This document shows positions 1-12,317 of a DNA stretch of 64,000 bases, one piece after another (position 1 is the first letter of the stretch; the number at the start of each line of letters is the position of its first letter). The stretch spans positions 12,152,001 to 12,216,000 of the forward strand of contig CP053154.1 in the NCBI GenBank assembly GCA_014607495.2. Reading direction: 5' to 3'. The translations under genes and the position numbers were made by a program. This stretch comes from Carposina sasakii. Taxonomy: Eukaryota; Arthropoda; Insecta; Lepidoptera; Carposinidae. The notes under the pieces were generated by a model, which was given only the letters and a program-made list of their open reading frames with translations, did not search any database and had not been told where the DNA came from.

Positions 1-241
1 TAAACATTGTGCTGATGGATTCAGCTTTGTTTGCCGACATTTGGCTAGTGTATAGCTATCGGGATGAAAAAATAACGCTGCCAATAATGTAATTTAAAAA
101 ATAGATGGTAAAATTCGTCATCCGAGTAATTGACCCGGTAGCACAGTGGTTAGAGTACTAGCACGGAATGCAGAGGTCGTGGGTTCGAGTCCCAGTCGCG
201 TGAAGAATTTTTTCCATTTCTTTGTTAATAATTTTATAATC
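1..241 (+). repeat. tRNA-like repeat, copy 1 (continues upstream of window)
   Basis: This copy belongs to the same family as the copies at 53.5 and 58.4-59.2 kb, but in the opposite orientation. Bases 1-52 match the spacer between the tandem units at 58.6-59.0 kb, and 53-241 match the core. The tRNA-like module lies at about 132-202. It has a box A-like segment, an exact box B (GGTTCGAGTCC), and a TTTTTT run directly downstream that would stop RNA polymerase III. The acceptor stem is broken in this copy (ACCCGG against TCGCGT), so it cannot be a working tRNA. Homology stops near 241. The left end is the window edge, so the unit is probably longer. Confidence 0.8.
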
Positions 242-317
242 TAACAAAGCTAAATATTGTAAAAAGGTATGTGATATTATTAAATAAAAGCTTCATATTC
301 TCAATGATAATGATTAT

Positions 318-405
318 AGCCACGTTCAGTATAGTGGGCACAGAAGATGTCAGTGATCAGTCAAGCTTGAGTTCGTTAGTCGACACTTACGATATGCAGC
401 ACTGC
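318..405 (+). repeat. Fragment of dispersed ~160-bp repeat (family D)
   Basis: It shares the pattern 'atagtgggcacagatgt-cagtgatcag ... agttcgttagtcgac...cttac' with copies at 2957, 23460, 41398, 44185 and 52136. No coding potential or clear ends are visible. Confidence 0.5.
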
Positions 406-473
406 ATGCAGCTGATGTGTCCTAGTGAAACTCTTCATCAGCATAGGTAGTGATGTAACTACGACATATTATA

Positions 474-504
474 TGAATGAATGAATTTATTTGCCATTGT
501 ATAG
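474..504 (-). repeat. Probable non-LTR retrotransposon 3' tail
   Basis: On the minus strand the sequence reads GGCAAATAAATTCATTCATTCAT, a polyadenylation-like signal followed by a tetranucleotide tail as at the 3' ends of many insect LINEs. The body of the element (505 onward) is not recognisable as coding. Confidence 0.4.
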
Positions 505-1915
505 GGTACATAATAGGTGATAGAATATACATTAGAAAAGAATCTCCTACACAGCCGTAATATACAGCATGCAAAATTACGTAATAGAATACAGTAGGTA
601 GTCAAAATATAGTACGAAATATATCAGAATATAATTAAATCGATGATAACTTATAATGTAATTATGAACTATAATAGTCTATCAGCCAATCTAAACTAGA
701 TATAAGGATAAATCAAAAGATTATTTAATACAAAATTCACTTTTGCATATAAATATAACACCTTGCCTGAATTGGATACATCATCTCATCAACATTTTGG
801 TAATCATATAAGCGATAGAATGCATCCTACTATAGAGAAATAGTCAGACCATTCGAACAGGCTGCAGAAGAGTATTCTCTAGTCTCCTTAAAGTCTCCTC
901 CATAGATTAATAAGATGCGGTATTTTCGCATCGCTTTTTGTCAACTACCTGGAATACATTTGTCATTGATGACTCCTTCTGGGGACTCGTAACTCTATGT
1001 CTATGAACCAATATTACTATATTAAAAATGCATCTATCTCTTAGTCTAAGATCGATACTCCACTTTGCTACATAACAGGGAATATCTAAACATGCAGTCG
1101 ACGGAAAAACAGGGCGTCTGATTTATTTAACGTTTGCTTGGCAGCCTCGCGTGTGGTACTGTCTCTTTATTTAGCACTGACAGTGGTTTATACCGGCTTT
1201 GTTTTGTTGCGCATTAGTTGGCACTAGTACATGTATGTGTTAATGCACCTTCAAGTTATACAGATTACAGTTAGAAGGGTTAGGTTAGCTTATTAGGACA
1301 TAGATCTTTATTAATATACAAGAGTTGATTTTTTTTGTTTAGTTTATCCCGAAGGAAAGGCAAGGGAACTAAGCCCATACAGCCATTGTCTTTTGTAAAT
1401 GATTTCTCAATTCATAATGGATGATATTGATGATGATTAATGGAAACGTCGGGAGAATCCTCAAGAATGGGTGTAAAATTAGTAAAGATCAAAAATAATT
1501 GCAGAAACAACTTACATGAGCCCATGAAGTAATCGTTTTCCGACTCAAATTTTACTCAGCTTACCTGCATATAAAACCATGCATACGGACAAGATTCACA
1601 TCACAAGTAAACAAAATATGACTTATCTACCAGAAAACATCACTTCACGGGACACATGCAAGTCATTTACAAATAAATTTTGATTTTCACAAGAAAATTA
1701 CACCCACTCCCTTCTAGCTTTTCCCGCCGAATCCATACAAGAGTTGATCAGTAAAATATGATCTGTACTTTGATAACCTCATTTATTTAAAAGAAAAAAA
1801 GCTGAGTGCGTAAAAATCATGACCCAGTGTTACTCTCACGACTATGTTAGTGGTAGGTAACTCTCGAACTCAAATGCGATAAGCTGCTAAGGCAAGAAAT
1901 ATGCATACATACATA
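505..1915. other. No gene seen
   Basis: AT-rich DNA without a long open frame. A short repeated phrase (atacaagagttgat) occurs at about 1316 and 1735. Nothing else is assignable. Confidence 0.6.
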
Positions 1916-1917
1916 TA

Positions 1918-2293
1918 CAGGGTTAATTTTAAAACATCAATAACCTCGCAGGACTAGATAGCTAAAATCATAAACAATAATATTTGTTCTACGAGTTTTA
2001 TCATAACTCAATACATTAATTAAAAATGATTTTCCAAGCTTTTATTATACTGTCGTGACATTTGTAAGTCTATGTTCCATTCGTAGGTATACAAAAAGGT
2101 TGACGCCCGCGATCGCGCGCGCCTCAGTATTATGTACAGATTTAAGAACATTCAGAGGTAATATTAAATTGATATTTATTTTTGTATGAAAGAAAAATGT
2201 GACAAATTATCAAAACTGGTAGAACAAATGTTGTTGTTTATGATGGTAGCTACCTAGTCTTGTGAGGTTATTGATGTTTTAAAATTAACCCTG
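1918..2293. mobile_element. TIR MITE, CAGGGTTAATT family
   Basis: The left end (cagggttaattttaaaacat at 1918) is repeated inverted at the right end (ending ttaaccctg at 2293). The arms stay similar for about 50 bp, through 'caataacctcgcaggactag'. TA lies on both sides, as expected for a Tc1/mariner-type TA target. The length of 376 bp and lack of an open frame make it non-autonomous. A GC-rich block (gcgatcgcgcgcg) sits in the centre near 2107-2123. Confidence 0.8.
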
Positions 2294-2956
2294 TATATAC
2301 TCGAAAAACGTAACCCTCCTTCTGGCGCAGTCGGGTAAAAATACTAAACCGACTTGAAATCATGATAACCAAGGATAATCAAAGCGACCCACAAAGGTTA
2401 TTCAAATGTATCACGTAATCTTGTAAATTGGATTTCGAAAACTGCAAAATAAAATTATAGTGGATTCTCTTCTCAATTATAAAAGTGCGAACTAATAAAA
2501 ATGCAGTGGGTGTTCTGCCATAACTTAATCATTTGGGTGGTTAAAATTCCATTAACTTCACTGTGAAGAGTTTTCAAACCGAATTTTTAATAAGAAACTT
2601 GAATGCAGCGAACTTTGCCGGCAGTCTCTTCATTTTCATATTTTCACTGACTGATAAAAACGCGTCCTTGGTCTAATTTTTATTGTGACCAGAAATGATT
2701 TTAATTAATCTCCATTTCAACAAATACCGCTAATTATTGATACATAATTTGGCCTATATACATAGGTAAATAAGCCAAAGTATTTATCTTACCTATTTGT
2801 TATAGCTCGGAAACACTATTAAATAATGAATTCAAGCTGGTCGCTAGATTGTTGTAATACGTGCCTAAAAAAAAGTGATAGGCTCACCGCTAATAATGAG
2901 GGGCTATATTATTCAGATACCAAATATCGCAGAGTTATAGCATCATTGTACCATAA

Positions 2957-3112
2957 TAGGTGAGTCGACTGAGGAATTCGGGCGTTCTCCCAGGCGATAA
3001 GCTGGGAACTGTTACCTGTTACTGGGAACTTACATCTGTCCCAGCTGCACCTTAGGTGGAGGATCTCCTTTATTAGATTGCAGTTCTGGCTACCCAATTT
3101 CGGGAATATATT
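2957..3112 (-). repeat. Dispersed ~160-bp repeat (family D), reverse copy
   Basis: It reads 'gagtcgactgaggaattcgg ... caggcgataagctgg ... ctgtccca ... gcagttctggctac', colinear with the copy at 52136-52282 and inverted relative to those at 23460, 41398 and 44185. A 74-codon frame across it is a by-product of the repeat. Confidence 0.65.
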
Positions 3113-4089
3113 TATGTACCATAATAAAATCACTTAAAAGATAGCACGCCCAACTTTGAAGAAATTATCTCTACATTGGCGACCATCAATTGCTGGAAAC
3201 AATTTTTTTCTTGCATTGGGTACACGATATCAATTTGATTGAAATAAATAAATCGGCACTGCTTTAGTACTTAATAAATCACTTTAGCAGAAGATGATAA
3301 TTATTATCCTCTGTTTCCCTTCATACCTATTTAATTTAGGTACTAATAAAATAGATGGTTTTAGTTAATTATAATTTTGTTGGATAACTTTAGTTAGTTC
3401 TATTCATGAAAAGCTTACATTACTAGACGACAATTGACATACTCGTAATCTATTTTAAAAATTACCATACAACAACTAAAGTAACATACAAACTTACAAA
3501 CATAACCTTATTAAATTATTATTACAAACATAACATCTCTTCTAGATTCCTACATCTTTGGCGACACTTTAATTAAACTTGTTTACACGAAACTGAATTT
3601 CGTTCAACACTTTAATACCCTTCGTAGCAGAATCTACTTAACATTTTCAATACACAGCCGTACCTTAACTATCATAAACAATCGATTATGAAACCGCAAT
3701 GCGGTCTGAGTAAAATCTTAAAACTTAAAATTGGTTCACCTACGTACAGACAGTCACTTCGTAACATACACCACTGTAGTCCCCACAATAGGAGTAGCAA
3801 GGTGCAGGTGCTGCCGCCTGTATGTATGCAAAGTGAATATTAAAGAAGGGTCTTGGTTGCAGATGCAAGCCATGATAAAATTATAGCAGATGTCAGTAAT
3901 TCTAATACTTAACCGCCGCTTACTTGAATAGGAATTGCTGCTTATAGGAATCTGCTATATTTTATAGGAATCCTGTTAACAATGTAAATGTAAAAGTTTT
4001 TGAGAATATATCACGTTCGTTAGCTACTAGCTATATGATGAGATGTTTGGTTCCTTCATACATAAGCTATAGAACGGATTTCTATGAAA
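3113..4089. other. No gene seen
   Basis: Low-complexity AT-rich sequence; nothing recognisable on either strand. Confidence 0.6.
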
Positions 4090-4303
4090 CTTGGCTCATA
4101 AAAAGGGTAGGTATATTAAGCGAAATCCTATGATAATAAACCACTATAGAGAACTTACTTATCCACATAATTTAATACCTGATATCACATGTTTATTTTT
4201 CAAAATTATGTGTATGAATGTTCCTAGTTTTTTAGGAATTCTCTCTATTGGAAGGCTATTTTATAGCATTTCGCTTGAAATTCCCCCTTTGTTACACCCT
4301 GTG
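4090..4303. mobile_element. Foldback MITE, family F (diverged copy)
   Basis: The left arm (aaaagggtaggtatattaag, then cgaaat and cactatagagaac) and right arm (catttcgcttgaa ... gttacaccctg) are inverted copies of each other, as in the better-preserved members at 47304-47554 and 53101-53350. Both arms are eroded. An 87-codon frame over it is incidental. Confidence 0.65.
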
Positions 4304-5048
4304 AGATATAATATATCCAAAATAACACTGCCTATAAAACGACCCCGTGAATGAAGTGGCGGGCATCAGCTAGTATGCCATAATATAATCTCATAGGACC
4401 CCACTATATTATTAGTTCAATATTTTACGCGATCCCAGTGATAAAGTACCCTGATCCGCACAATTCAGAAATACTGTTTTCGCCAGGATCAAATTGGATA
4501 AAGATTGATTCCAGCGCCATTCGAGTGGATTTTCCAAAGGATTTTCGTCGCTTTAATAATATGAAATAAATAGTGGCTGTGAAAAACACTCATCATTCTC
4601 ATACATGTAGATACCTATTTTGTATTTTTACAGATATTAATGTAGCTTTAAAGATATAACCGTATTTTACTTCATTAATAATAAGATAAGGAAAGACAAG
4701 GAACTAAAGACGTTTTCTCAGGCAATAAACTAGCAGCTTGACCCTACCGTGGTAATCGAGGCTGTAGGAACTCATTCGCGATTCTACTGTTTTGACTAGG
4801 TACTCCGTTCTCGGGTTCATCAGTGTGAACGTGAAAGTATGTAATAACCAGAAAAAGTACATGCGTCTCTTTTTAGGTACACTATGTAGGTAGGTATATG
4901 AAAGAAAAGTCTTCTTTTATTTATGTATATAAAAAATACAATATAAAAGGCATCTAACGAAGAAGTTAAATCTAAGCAAAAAGGTATTGCAACTGATCCG
5001 GTAGTTTATCTATATTAAACTAAAAAAGGTTTTTTCTCTTAAACCCTT
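4304..5048. other. No gene seen
   Basis: The stretch 4690-4790 (ctcaggcaataaact...) faintly resembles family D in reverse, but not enough to call. The rest is anonymous. Confidence 0.5.
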
Positions 5049-5462
5049 TCTTACTAAAGAGGCTGTTTATGCTTTAGTATGTTAATTTATAGTGGGTGAC
5101 AGAAAACTCCTTGATTTATTCAACACGTCTATATTCAAAAAAGAATCGAGTTCGCGCACCTCCGTGAAATATTCATAACCTGAAATTCATAATTAAGTGG
5201 AGGATAAGCAAAGATCTCTTTAAAGCTGAAAAATTTCGAGATTCACAACGGGAAATAAAACAAAATATGCGGTATCAATGTACCTAGCAATTAGCTTTTA
5301 TTTCCAACCTATTTATACGAAATTGTCTCACTAAAGAGGCAAGTTCAGTTTATGCTTTAGTATGTTAATTTATGAGTGGGTGAAATTCATGAAAACTCCT
5401 TGATTTATAAACTCAACTTGAAATGAATTTGGTTATAATTCTGTCTATATTCAAAAATACTT
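5049..5462. repeat. Diverged direct duplication, about 283 bp apart
   Basis: The block around 5049-5140 (actaaagaggctgtttatgc, tttagtatgttaatttat, gtgggtga, aaaactccttgattta, gtctatattcaaaaa) recurs in the same order at about 5330-5462 with indels. Neither copy has TIRs or an open frame. Confidence 0.65.
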
Positions 5463-5706
5463 TATGCTTATGCAATGTTTCCCAAAATAAAATAAAATAC
5501 GAAATCACATCACGGACGTGCGTAATTGCATATTTTTAGCAAAGAAGATGTTCTTCAAAGTCAATAATAAATATATCAGTGTCACGTCCCTTTAGGGGCC
5601 CATGTGGTAAATATTTACTCACAACCTGTGACGTCATACTTCCGGGGATCCGCCTTACTTAATAATTATGTAAAGTCGGTGCCAAAAATTAGAGAACGTT
5701 ATATTT

Positions 5707-5912
5707 AAGCCTCGAGCACACCGTACACGTAAGCGTAGACGTACACGTACCTCTGAGTTGTAATGTATGGAACTGTATAGGCAGGGGCAGACCGGATGCG
5801 TATGCGTAGACGTAAGCATAGACGTCAAGCGGTGACAGTTCCATACATACTCAGAGGTACGTGTACGTCTACGCTTACGTGCACGCATACGCATTCGGTG
5901 TGCTCGAGGCTT
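5707..5912. mobile_element. Foldback element with ACGT-rich arms
   Basis: The left arm starts aagcctcgagcacaccg and runs through alternating cacgtaagcgtagacgta motifs to 'cctctgag...atgtatggaactgt'. The right arm is its inverted copy and ends cggtgtgctcgaggctt. The arms are ~85 bp and the loop is short. The arms are built of ~6-bp repeats (cgtagacgtaca), giving open frames rich in R and T that are not genes. No clear target duplication was found. Confidence 0.75.
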
Positions 5913-6654
5913 GAACATATGCTGGTATGTTTTAAAATAAGAAATGTAATACAAAAATGAGGTTGAGAAAGGTGTTTAAATTTCACACCCAATTTCCACC
6001 AGCTTTTCAGACACAAATACTACAACCTAGTGATCTCGATTCATATTATCGCTGAATGGTCTATAGTTATACACATTAAAGTATGCTTTACCACTTGGTC
6101 AGGAACAGTCAAACTCTATATCAGCGACTTTCCATTTCTGATACAAACTATAGTGTTAAAAGATTTGGCTCGTTCGTCTATTGTTAAGCTTTTGCCCCAA
6201 CATTATTTTAAGCCGAGCCCGTAAGCTCTGTATCCAGGGTCTTTCAGAACAATGATTTATCGACTTTGGGGACGTATTTACTTTGTACTTTGTAAACTTC
6301 CCCTTATCCAATGGAAAAATGTTTGTCGTGCATATTAAATTTTAAGGATAACAACTTGGAAGGGAAATGTGTGTGCGGATCGTGTGTCTGCTTAATTTGG
6401 TCGGAGTGAAAAGTTTTATCGCCGGCCCAGTTTTTAGAATACCTTTTGTGTTCTAGATTTACTTTAGAAGAGAGATAAGAGAGTGCTCCATTAATTTGTT
6501 CGCAAAAAATATTACCTTCGAAGTGGTATTAGCTTTAATGTTATTTATGGTTTTTAAACGTTTTATTATACCCGGTGCGTCAAGATTCCGTCTTCCTTTC
6601 AGCGTGTGTTAAAATTAATTAAACATACTAACATAACACACACCCTGTGTTCCT
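5913..6654. other. No gene seen
   Basis: Nothing recognisable apart from a small inverted pair (gtgtgtt / aacacac) at about 6603-6647. Confidence 0.55.
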
Positions 6655-6720
6655 GAAATAGGGTAGGTGAACTGCAGGATCACATAAAAGATTCCACAGC
6701 CACATTTAGCATATCGGGAA
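6655..6720 (+). repeat. Fragment of family D repeat
   Basis: It contains 'gaactgcaggatcac...agattcca...agcatat.gggaagag', matching the front part of the copies at 23460 and 44185. The rest is missing, and the adjoining SINE-like copy starts at once. Confidence 0.45.
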
Positions 6721-6726
6721 GAGCCT

Positions 6727-6961
6727 TCTTCTTCTTCAGCCTATTGCAGTCCACTGCTGGACGTAGGTCTCCACCAGAGCACACCATCAGGCTACAGCCA
6801 TAGGGGGGTTTTGCCCATAGTCACCACGCTGGGCAGGCGGGTTGGTCACCACAGTGTGATTTTCGGACTATGTTGTCAGTACGGGAGACGCTTTAATCAC
6901 CTCGTACGATACCCACGGGCAGGCGCGGCTAGCTTACGAGTATTGCCTGAGAGAATCCCCA
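6727..6961 (-). mobile_element. SINE-like element, family S2, 5'-truncated or diverged
   Basis: It is homologous to 33336-33595: cttcttcttcagcctattgc, agtccactgctggacgta, ggttttgcccatagtcacca, gctgggcaggcgggttggt and cgtacgatacc in the same order. On the minus strand it ends ...gtccagcagtggactgcaat, then aggctgaagaagaagaag, the expected 3' end with a simple-repeat tail. The far end (6920-6961) departs from the other copy. Confidence 0.75.
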
Positions 6962-8336
6962 AGTCCTTTAGTTCGATCTTACGACAGAGGACGGAAGGAG
7001 GATACAGCTGACGTACTCGTATTCTAGTCAAACCCCGCATCAGTACAGTGATATGTTGAGTGTAAGCATGTGGAAAGATAATTTGAGAAATGGTGTCAGC
7101 TGTCTCATTCTATTTAAATTAAGTTTTATTCACCTTCAAGTCGAACACTACATGATATTGATTGATTTCATAAAATTGTTTTGATATTGATTTTAATTAT
7201 CACTGTTCCTATAGGAATGATTTTAAGTGATTATCTACACATTTATTGCAAACTTTTTGACATTATGAACCTGCTTAATAAATAAACAAATAAGTTGGAA
7301 TTTTACTGAGTGTGCCTTATACCAAAATTCTCAAAAATTGCTTGTAACTGAATAACGCGCGATACAAATTTTATATGTATGCATTGATGTGACACTATTT
7401 TCAATACACAATTTGCTCGAGCGTTCCGCAGAATCTGCAGTCAATATTGCGATATTGAAAATTCATCTTAAAAATTTTTACACTCAAAACTTTCGACGCT
7501 CAAATTCAGTGGAAAAGGGAAGTTCCCTTATTGGAAATACCAGTGTACGAGCTGCACACTAGAGTGCACTAAGAGTTTTACCTATTTTCATGGTATTTGG
7601 CAAACACCTGTCTTGGGTACTATTTTGCGTGTTCAAATTATTTGTTCTGTGGCGGTGTGTTGAATTGCTTCTCTTGGTAGCATTGTATATTTTTCTTTTA
7701 TATATAAGATGTTCGTTTATAAAATATGAAATAAATGTAAGTGTTCTCTACCACTACCCGTATGATGAGACGATTATTAAATGCTTGATTGTCAAAAACA
7801 TGCAATCGAAGTAAAAAAAAAACATTTCCCCATCGTCATTAAATAAGAACCACAGAACAAACAAAACACAGAACATAAAATCAAAGACAAACACACAATT
7901 CCAGTATTTTGAGCGATCTCCGTCGCCTCTGAAACCGCTCGCCCAATTTAAAAACAACAATACCCACACAACAACCTTTCAAAAGCTGAACCTATGAATG
8001 CTACGGACAAAAAGCTCCATTACTTATTTCCTCGGGTCTCTTAATGACATCATTATCTCTAGAGGCTTGCCGCGCGGTCACGTTGCTTTTGCCCGTTTAC
8101 TTTATGCTTGATACGACGAAAGGCGTGCGTTAGGCTGTGGCTACAAGGTACTCGTATGGACTAGCGTATAAGCTGGCCTAGTCAATGATTAGTCACTTTA
8201 GGCAGCTACTCGTAACTATGCCATACTGCTGTGACTATGTCATACTAGTTACTGTTTTTAGACAGGTATTAAAAAGGGATAGTTAGCGAATTCAAGTAGG
8301 AGTAAAATGAAAAATAATAAAATTATTACTTACTTT
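6962..8336. other. No gene seen
   Basis: Anonymous AT-rich DNA. Frames of 60-75 codons here have low-complexity composition and no recognisable domain. Confidence 0.55.
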
Positions 8337-8726
8337 TTATTAACCGACTTCAAAAAGAGAGGTTATCAATTCGTCTGTATGTTTTTTTTTATGTGTGTTA
8401 CCTCAGAACTCCGTCATTTATGAATTTTTTATAGTTGGTCATGGTATACTTCCAGGTTGGTCCCATATTCACCACATCAGGATCTGATGATGGGATCTTG
8501 GAGAAATCGAGGGCAATCCTCGATTGTATATTGTAGGCACATGTAGTCTTTTTTACACTTTTACTGAGCGTTTTGGTCACCTACATATAAAACATAACAT
8601 CTGATGATGGAATCTCTAAGGAATCTAGGGATATCCTCAAATATAATAGGCACGAGTAGTCCGTTTTTAGATTTTTATAGAGAATTTTGGAACTTTTTAG
8701 TAACAAAATCCCCCTATGGCAGGGGA
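8337..8726 (+). repeat. Dispersed repeat starting 'aaccgacttcaaaaagagag'
   Basis: This start, followed by 'ggttatcaattcgtctgtat' and a T-run, is a widely repeated insect motif. Inside, a ~120-bp block (catctgatgatgg-atct...ggaatctaggg-atcctc...taataggcac..gtagt) occurs twice, near 8480 and 8600, so the copy is a degenerate dimer. No ORF. Confidence 0.55.
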
Positions 8727-8775
8727 AGCCTACGTCCAGTAGTGGACTGCAATAGGCTTATGAAGATGAAGATAA
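8727..8775 (+). repeat. LINE 3'-end fragment
   Basis: It reads ggggaagcctacgtccagta, then gtggactgcaataggctta and a GAA/GAT-rich tail. Translated, this resembles the GEAYVQQWTAIG ending typical of one LINE group, here with Q changed to a stop. The same terminal phrase is borrowed by the SINE-like copies at 6727 and 33336. Confidence 0.6.
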
Positions 8776-10169
8776 TTGTGTTAAGTCGTGTAATTATATG
8801 TTGCGTTAAGCCGTGTCCGAAGTAAGATGGTTATAGAGGAAGAGGTAGACATGAGAATAACGAAATGACGGATAATAGTAATGAATGAAAGAAGAGTACC
8901 TACATATTGCACCGACCCCAAATGATTGGGAACAGGGCGGGAAGAAGGAGTGTAATTATATGTTGCTTATATATTGTCAGACGTAAAGTTTCGAAGCCTA
9001 GTCATTTCTCTCTTTTGTCATGTGGCCTATTTAATCATTTGCTGGCATATAAATCTGACAATATTATGCCTTCTAAACGTCATACACGGCTTACCGCAAG
9101 ATATATTTTCCCTTTAGTAAAATTTTACTTTAGTAAGCTCGAGTTTTGGGAGGAAGTCGGTTTTTCGTTTAAAAAAATTTATTAGTATATGCCATTTTGT
9201 ACATAGATATTCGAGTGTTTGTGCGTTATATCGACCAAATGTGAACGTGCATTTAATTCCGACTTCATTCGCACAGTCGTCGAGCTATGACGAATGATAT
9301 GGTGACAATGAGTTACATTTTTGCGTGTGACGTATTCGTTGAAAAAATCTACGTTACGAATGTAATGAAGGAAACCCTTCCTACCTTGGAGTATTGCTGT
9401 TTCATTTCCTACCTCATTTGTAATTGTAAGTGCGATTGTTACTTCATATGGCTTGAAAAGAGAGACAACACCAGTAAAATCGGTTTAAGATATTAGAGGC
9501 CGGTCCTCATTGCTAGTCTTCTTGCAGTACATTGTATTGTTGTCAATGTACAATAAATAGTTAGTGATACATTGCTGGACAACAGAACTCATAATTGTGG
9601 CCCTAACTTGTACCTACTAAAACATACATAATAGTTTATAAAACTAGGTGCGAAGTTCATTGGTTGAAAAGACGAACAAAGTCTCAAAAGGTTGTCTGCA
9701 TGTAAATATATTTAAAATTAAGAAGGATTTTGGAAATTCAATAATAAATCACATTCGCACCGATTCACATATTTTGATCCAAGAATAGAATAGTTCTAAC
9801 AATAGAAAATCCAGCGTGCAAGTTCTGTAACAAAAACTTTCTGGAGGTAAGATGAAAAATGACTGTCATCGCGTCTAGGGGCTTACGTTTGCTAAGAGTT
9901 ATGGGCCTAGCGTTGATATGTGACAGGTAAGAAATGTGCTCGTGCGGCCGCCAAACGAATTATAATACATGACTGTTCAAGAATACTTGCAATTTCTTTG
10001 TATTACCCTTCATATTTGCCAGTGTATTAGTATACACTTTTTAACAGGGCTACGCAAGTAATCTGCTTTCAGTCATATAGAGTTGGTAATTAATTTGCAC
10101 CTAGTTAGTTTGACCGGGCATTTTCCGCACTTAACCTCTATAAGTGAGGCCATTGTACCTATTTTACCT
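8776..10169. other. No gene seen
   Basis: No recognisable frame or repeat. The longest open frame (92 codons, from 8907) has no recognisable domain. Confidence 0.55.
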
Positions 10170-10380
10170 TACCTGTCTACTCCAATCAAATCAGATTTTT
10201 CCAAAAGGTCAGCGGCCTTCAAGGCTTGCTGTAGAATTCCGAGAGAGATGCTGGTGATAGAAGAATCAGTGCTCGTTGTTCGACCACCCTTGTACATTCC
10301 ATGATCACGTGCTGTGGCGTTTCTTCCGCCTCCTTGCATCCTCTGCAGAGGGGGCTGTTTGACACACCTTGTTGCACCTA
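10170..10380 (-). pseudogene. LINE ORF2 C-terminal remnant (Cys/His knuckle)
   Basis: The minus strand encodes PLCRGCKEAEETPQHVIMEC and continues to a TGA at 10219-10221. This is the CX2CX8HX4C zinc-knuckle that follows the reverse transcriptase in many R1/Jockey/CR1-type LINE ORF2 proteins. The frame continues past the stop with residues still resembling such C-termini (FLEKSDLIGVDR), then ends at a TAA near 10174. Upstream, an in-frame TAG near 10380 ends recognisable similarity, so only about 70 residues of an ORF normally over 900 residues remain. RT and endonuclease are absent. Clade assignment is uncertain. Confidence 0.65.
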
Positions 10381-12317
10381 GTTATTCCACACATAAAATT
10401 ATTTACTAGGCTGATCGCATTGCGTAATCCGTAAATAAGGAGAAGATACCGGCTTATCTGAAAATGACAATATCAAAATATCTGCCCAAATACTAGTTTC
10501 CAACCAGTACGTTAACCGGCAATGTAAATATTATACTAGAATTTTGATCCTTTGGAGATCCACAGTCGACAGACCTTCCAACGACTGGACGTAGTGTATT
10601 ATGCTTTATATTCCACATGCGCGATCTTCTACGAGCTTATCAAAAAGAGATTTATGATAGCGATGATGATAAATATGCAGCATTTACAACTATGTTAGGA
10701 AGATAATTTGTGAAGCAAACATCGTGTTACCTGTGGCACTCCCCAGTAATCTGTCCCACGCCAAATGATATACGAGCGATTTGGGCAATCTGCCAGGCTT
10801 AGTCTGGTTCAATCGTAACGTACGTAAATTGGACCGATAGTGAATTTTCAATGTATATTCTTAGAGGTCTACCCTTCTCTGTCTATTATATAGTTATATA
10901 GTTCTATATAGTTAAGTTATGCGGTGTACAGCGCGGTGAGTCTAGGAAAATAATACTCGAGACTTACCACGTTATTCAAACCACATACATTAATACAACC
11001 CTTCGTATGTTATCATAAAGTCATAATACTGAGAACGCCTACTTTAACTAGAGTTATGTCTACATGAGCAGAAGAGTTTTTTTAAATTATCAGACCTTGA
11101 GCTATTCATACTTATCGACCCATAAAATAACATGTAGTCGATGTGATTAAAGTAAACTACCAGTACTAATTCCAGTAATCGTAGAAGCTTGTGGTATTCC
11201 AAGCAAAACACGGCAAAATGGTGTATTCATTACTAAAATTATAGGTTTGTTCGTCGACTTTTCAGCGAAACAAACGAAAATGTTTCTAGTTGACTTTTGA
11301 AATGTTCCGCTACATTGACCACCAAATACTTTTACTCCGAATTCGGATTGCGAAAAGGTCTCTGTAAAATTTGTTCAGACCGCAAGAGTTATGAATTGAT
11401 AAAGGCAAAACTATATTTCAAAAGCTAAATAAACTTTTACAGGCCGCAATACGATTGGTATTCATTTGAACTTGCTCGCGAAGGGTGAAATAGATTTCGG
11501 TACAAAAATATTCCATGTAATTCCAAAAAGTTTTGTCGGTTTTGGCTTGGGAAAGCAAAAAACAAATTGTCGAGGAACACCATTATTGTTTTTCATTTTT
11601 TTTAAATTACGTTTCGACCTGTTAGATAAAATTATCTTGAGAGTATATTTTAAGTTTTATTGGAAAATTTTCTATAATATCTACAGTTTGCCATCATTTC
11701 CCTTTTGTAATCAACCATAATTTTCTTAGAGCAAAAAGTTTGTTAACTCTTCCTTCCTCTCTTCTCTCAAATCCTTAGTAGTTAAAATATTGTCAAAACT
11801 TACAGCACATTAATCAAATTTAGATTCCGACTGGCCTTGTGTCATGGATACTAAGCAACGGTTTATCAATCATGGATAAATATAGAAACACCCCCGTTTC
11901 AAGACAGATATCCATTCAATTCATGTTTCTGAAAAGTAAATTATAAATAACTGTTTACGATAATTGAGCCGCAAGTAATCTCTGTTTATCTTGATCAGCC
12001 TTATATTAATTAACTTTTTGCCTCAAGAAATTAGGGTTACTTCAAAAGAATTCGATCAAAACCTTATACAACCCATTTTCGAAGGGTTCGGTGAATAATA
12101 TTTTATTGAGTAAATTAACATGTTAAAACTTGGAGTTTTTCTGAAATGTGGTGCTTTAAAAAATAAAGCTAGTCCTGTGAATTTAGATTTTTCTGAACAT
12201 TATATTTATCTGTCACAAATTATTCATTTATTTACCAATAAGTTGTAAACATGTAAATATTTATATGTGATATTCGAATTTTTTACTTAAACTTGTATCA
12301 TCTATAATCTATAGTAT
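10381..12317. other. No gene seen
   Basis: AT-rich; a short (tatatagtt) repeat lies at about 10886-10915. Nothing else is assignable. Confidence 0.55.
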
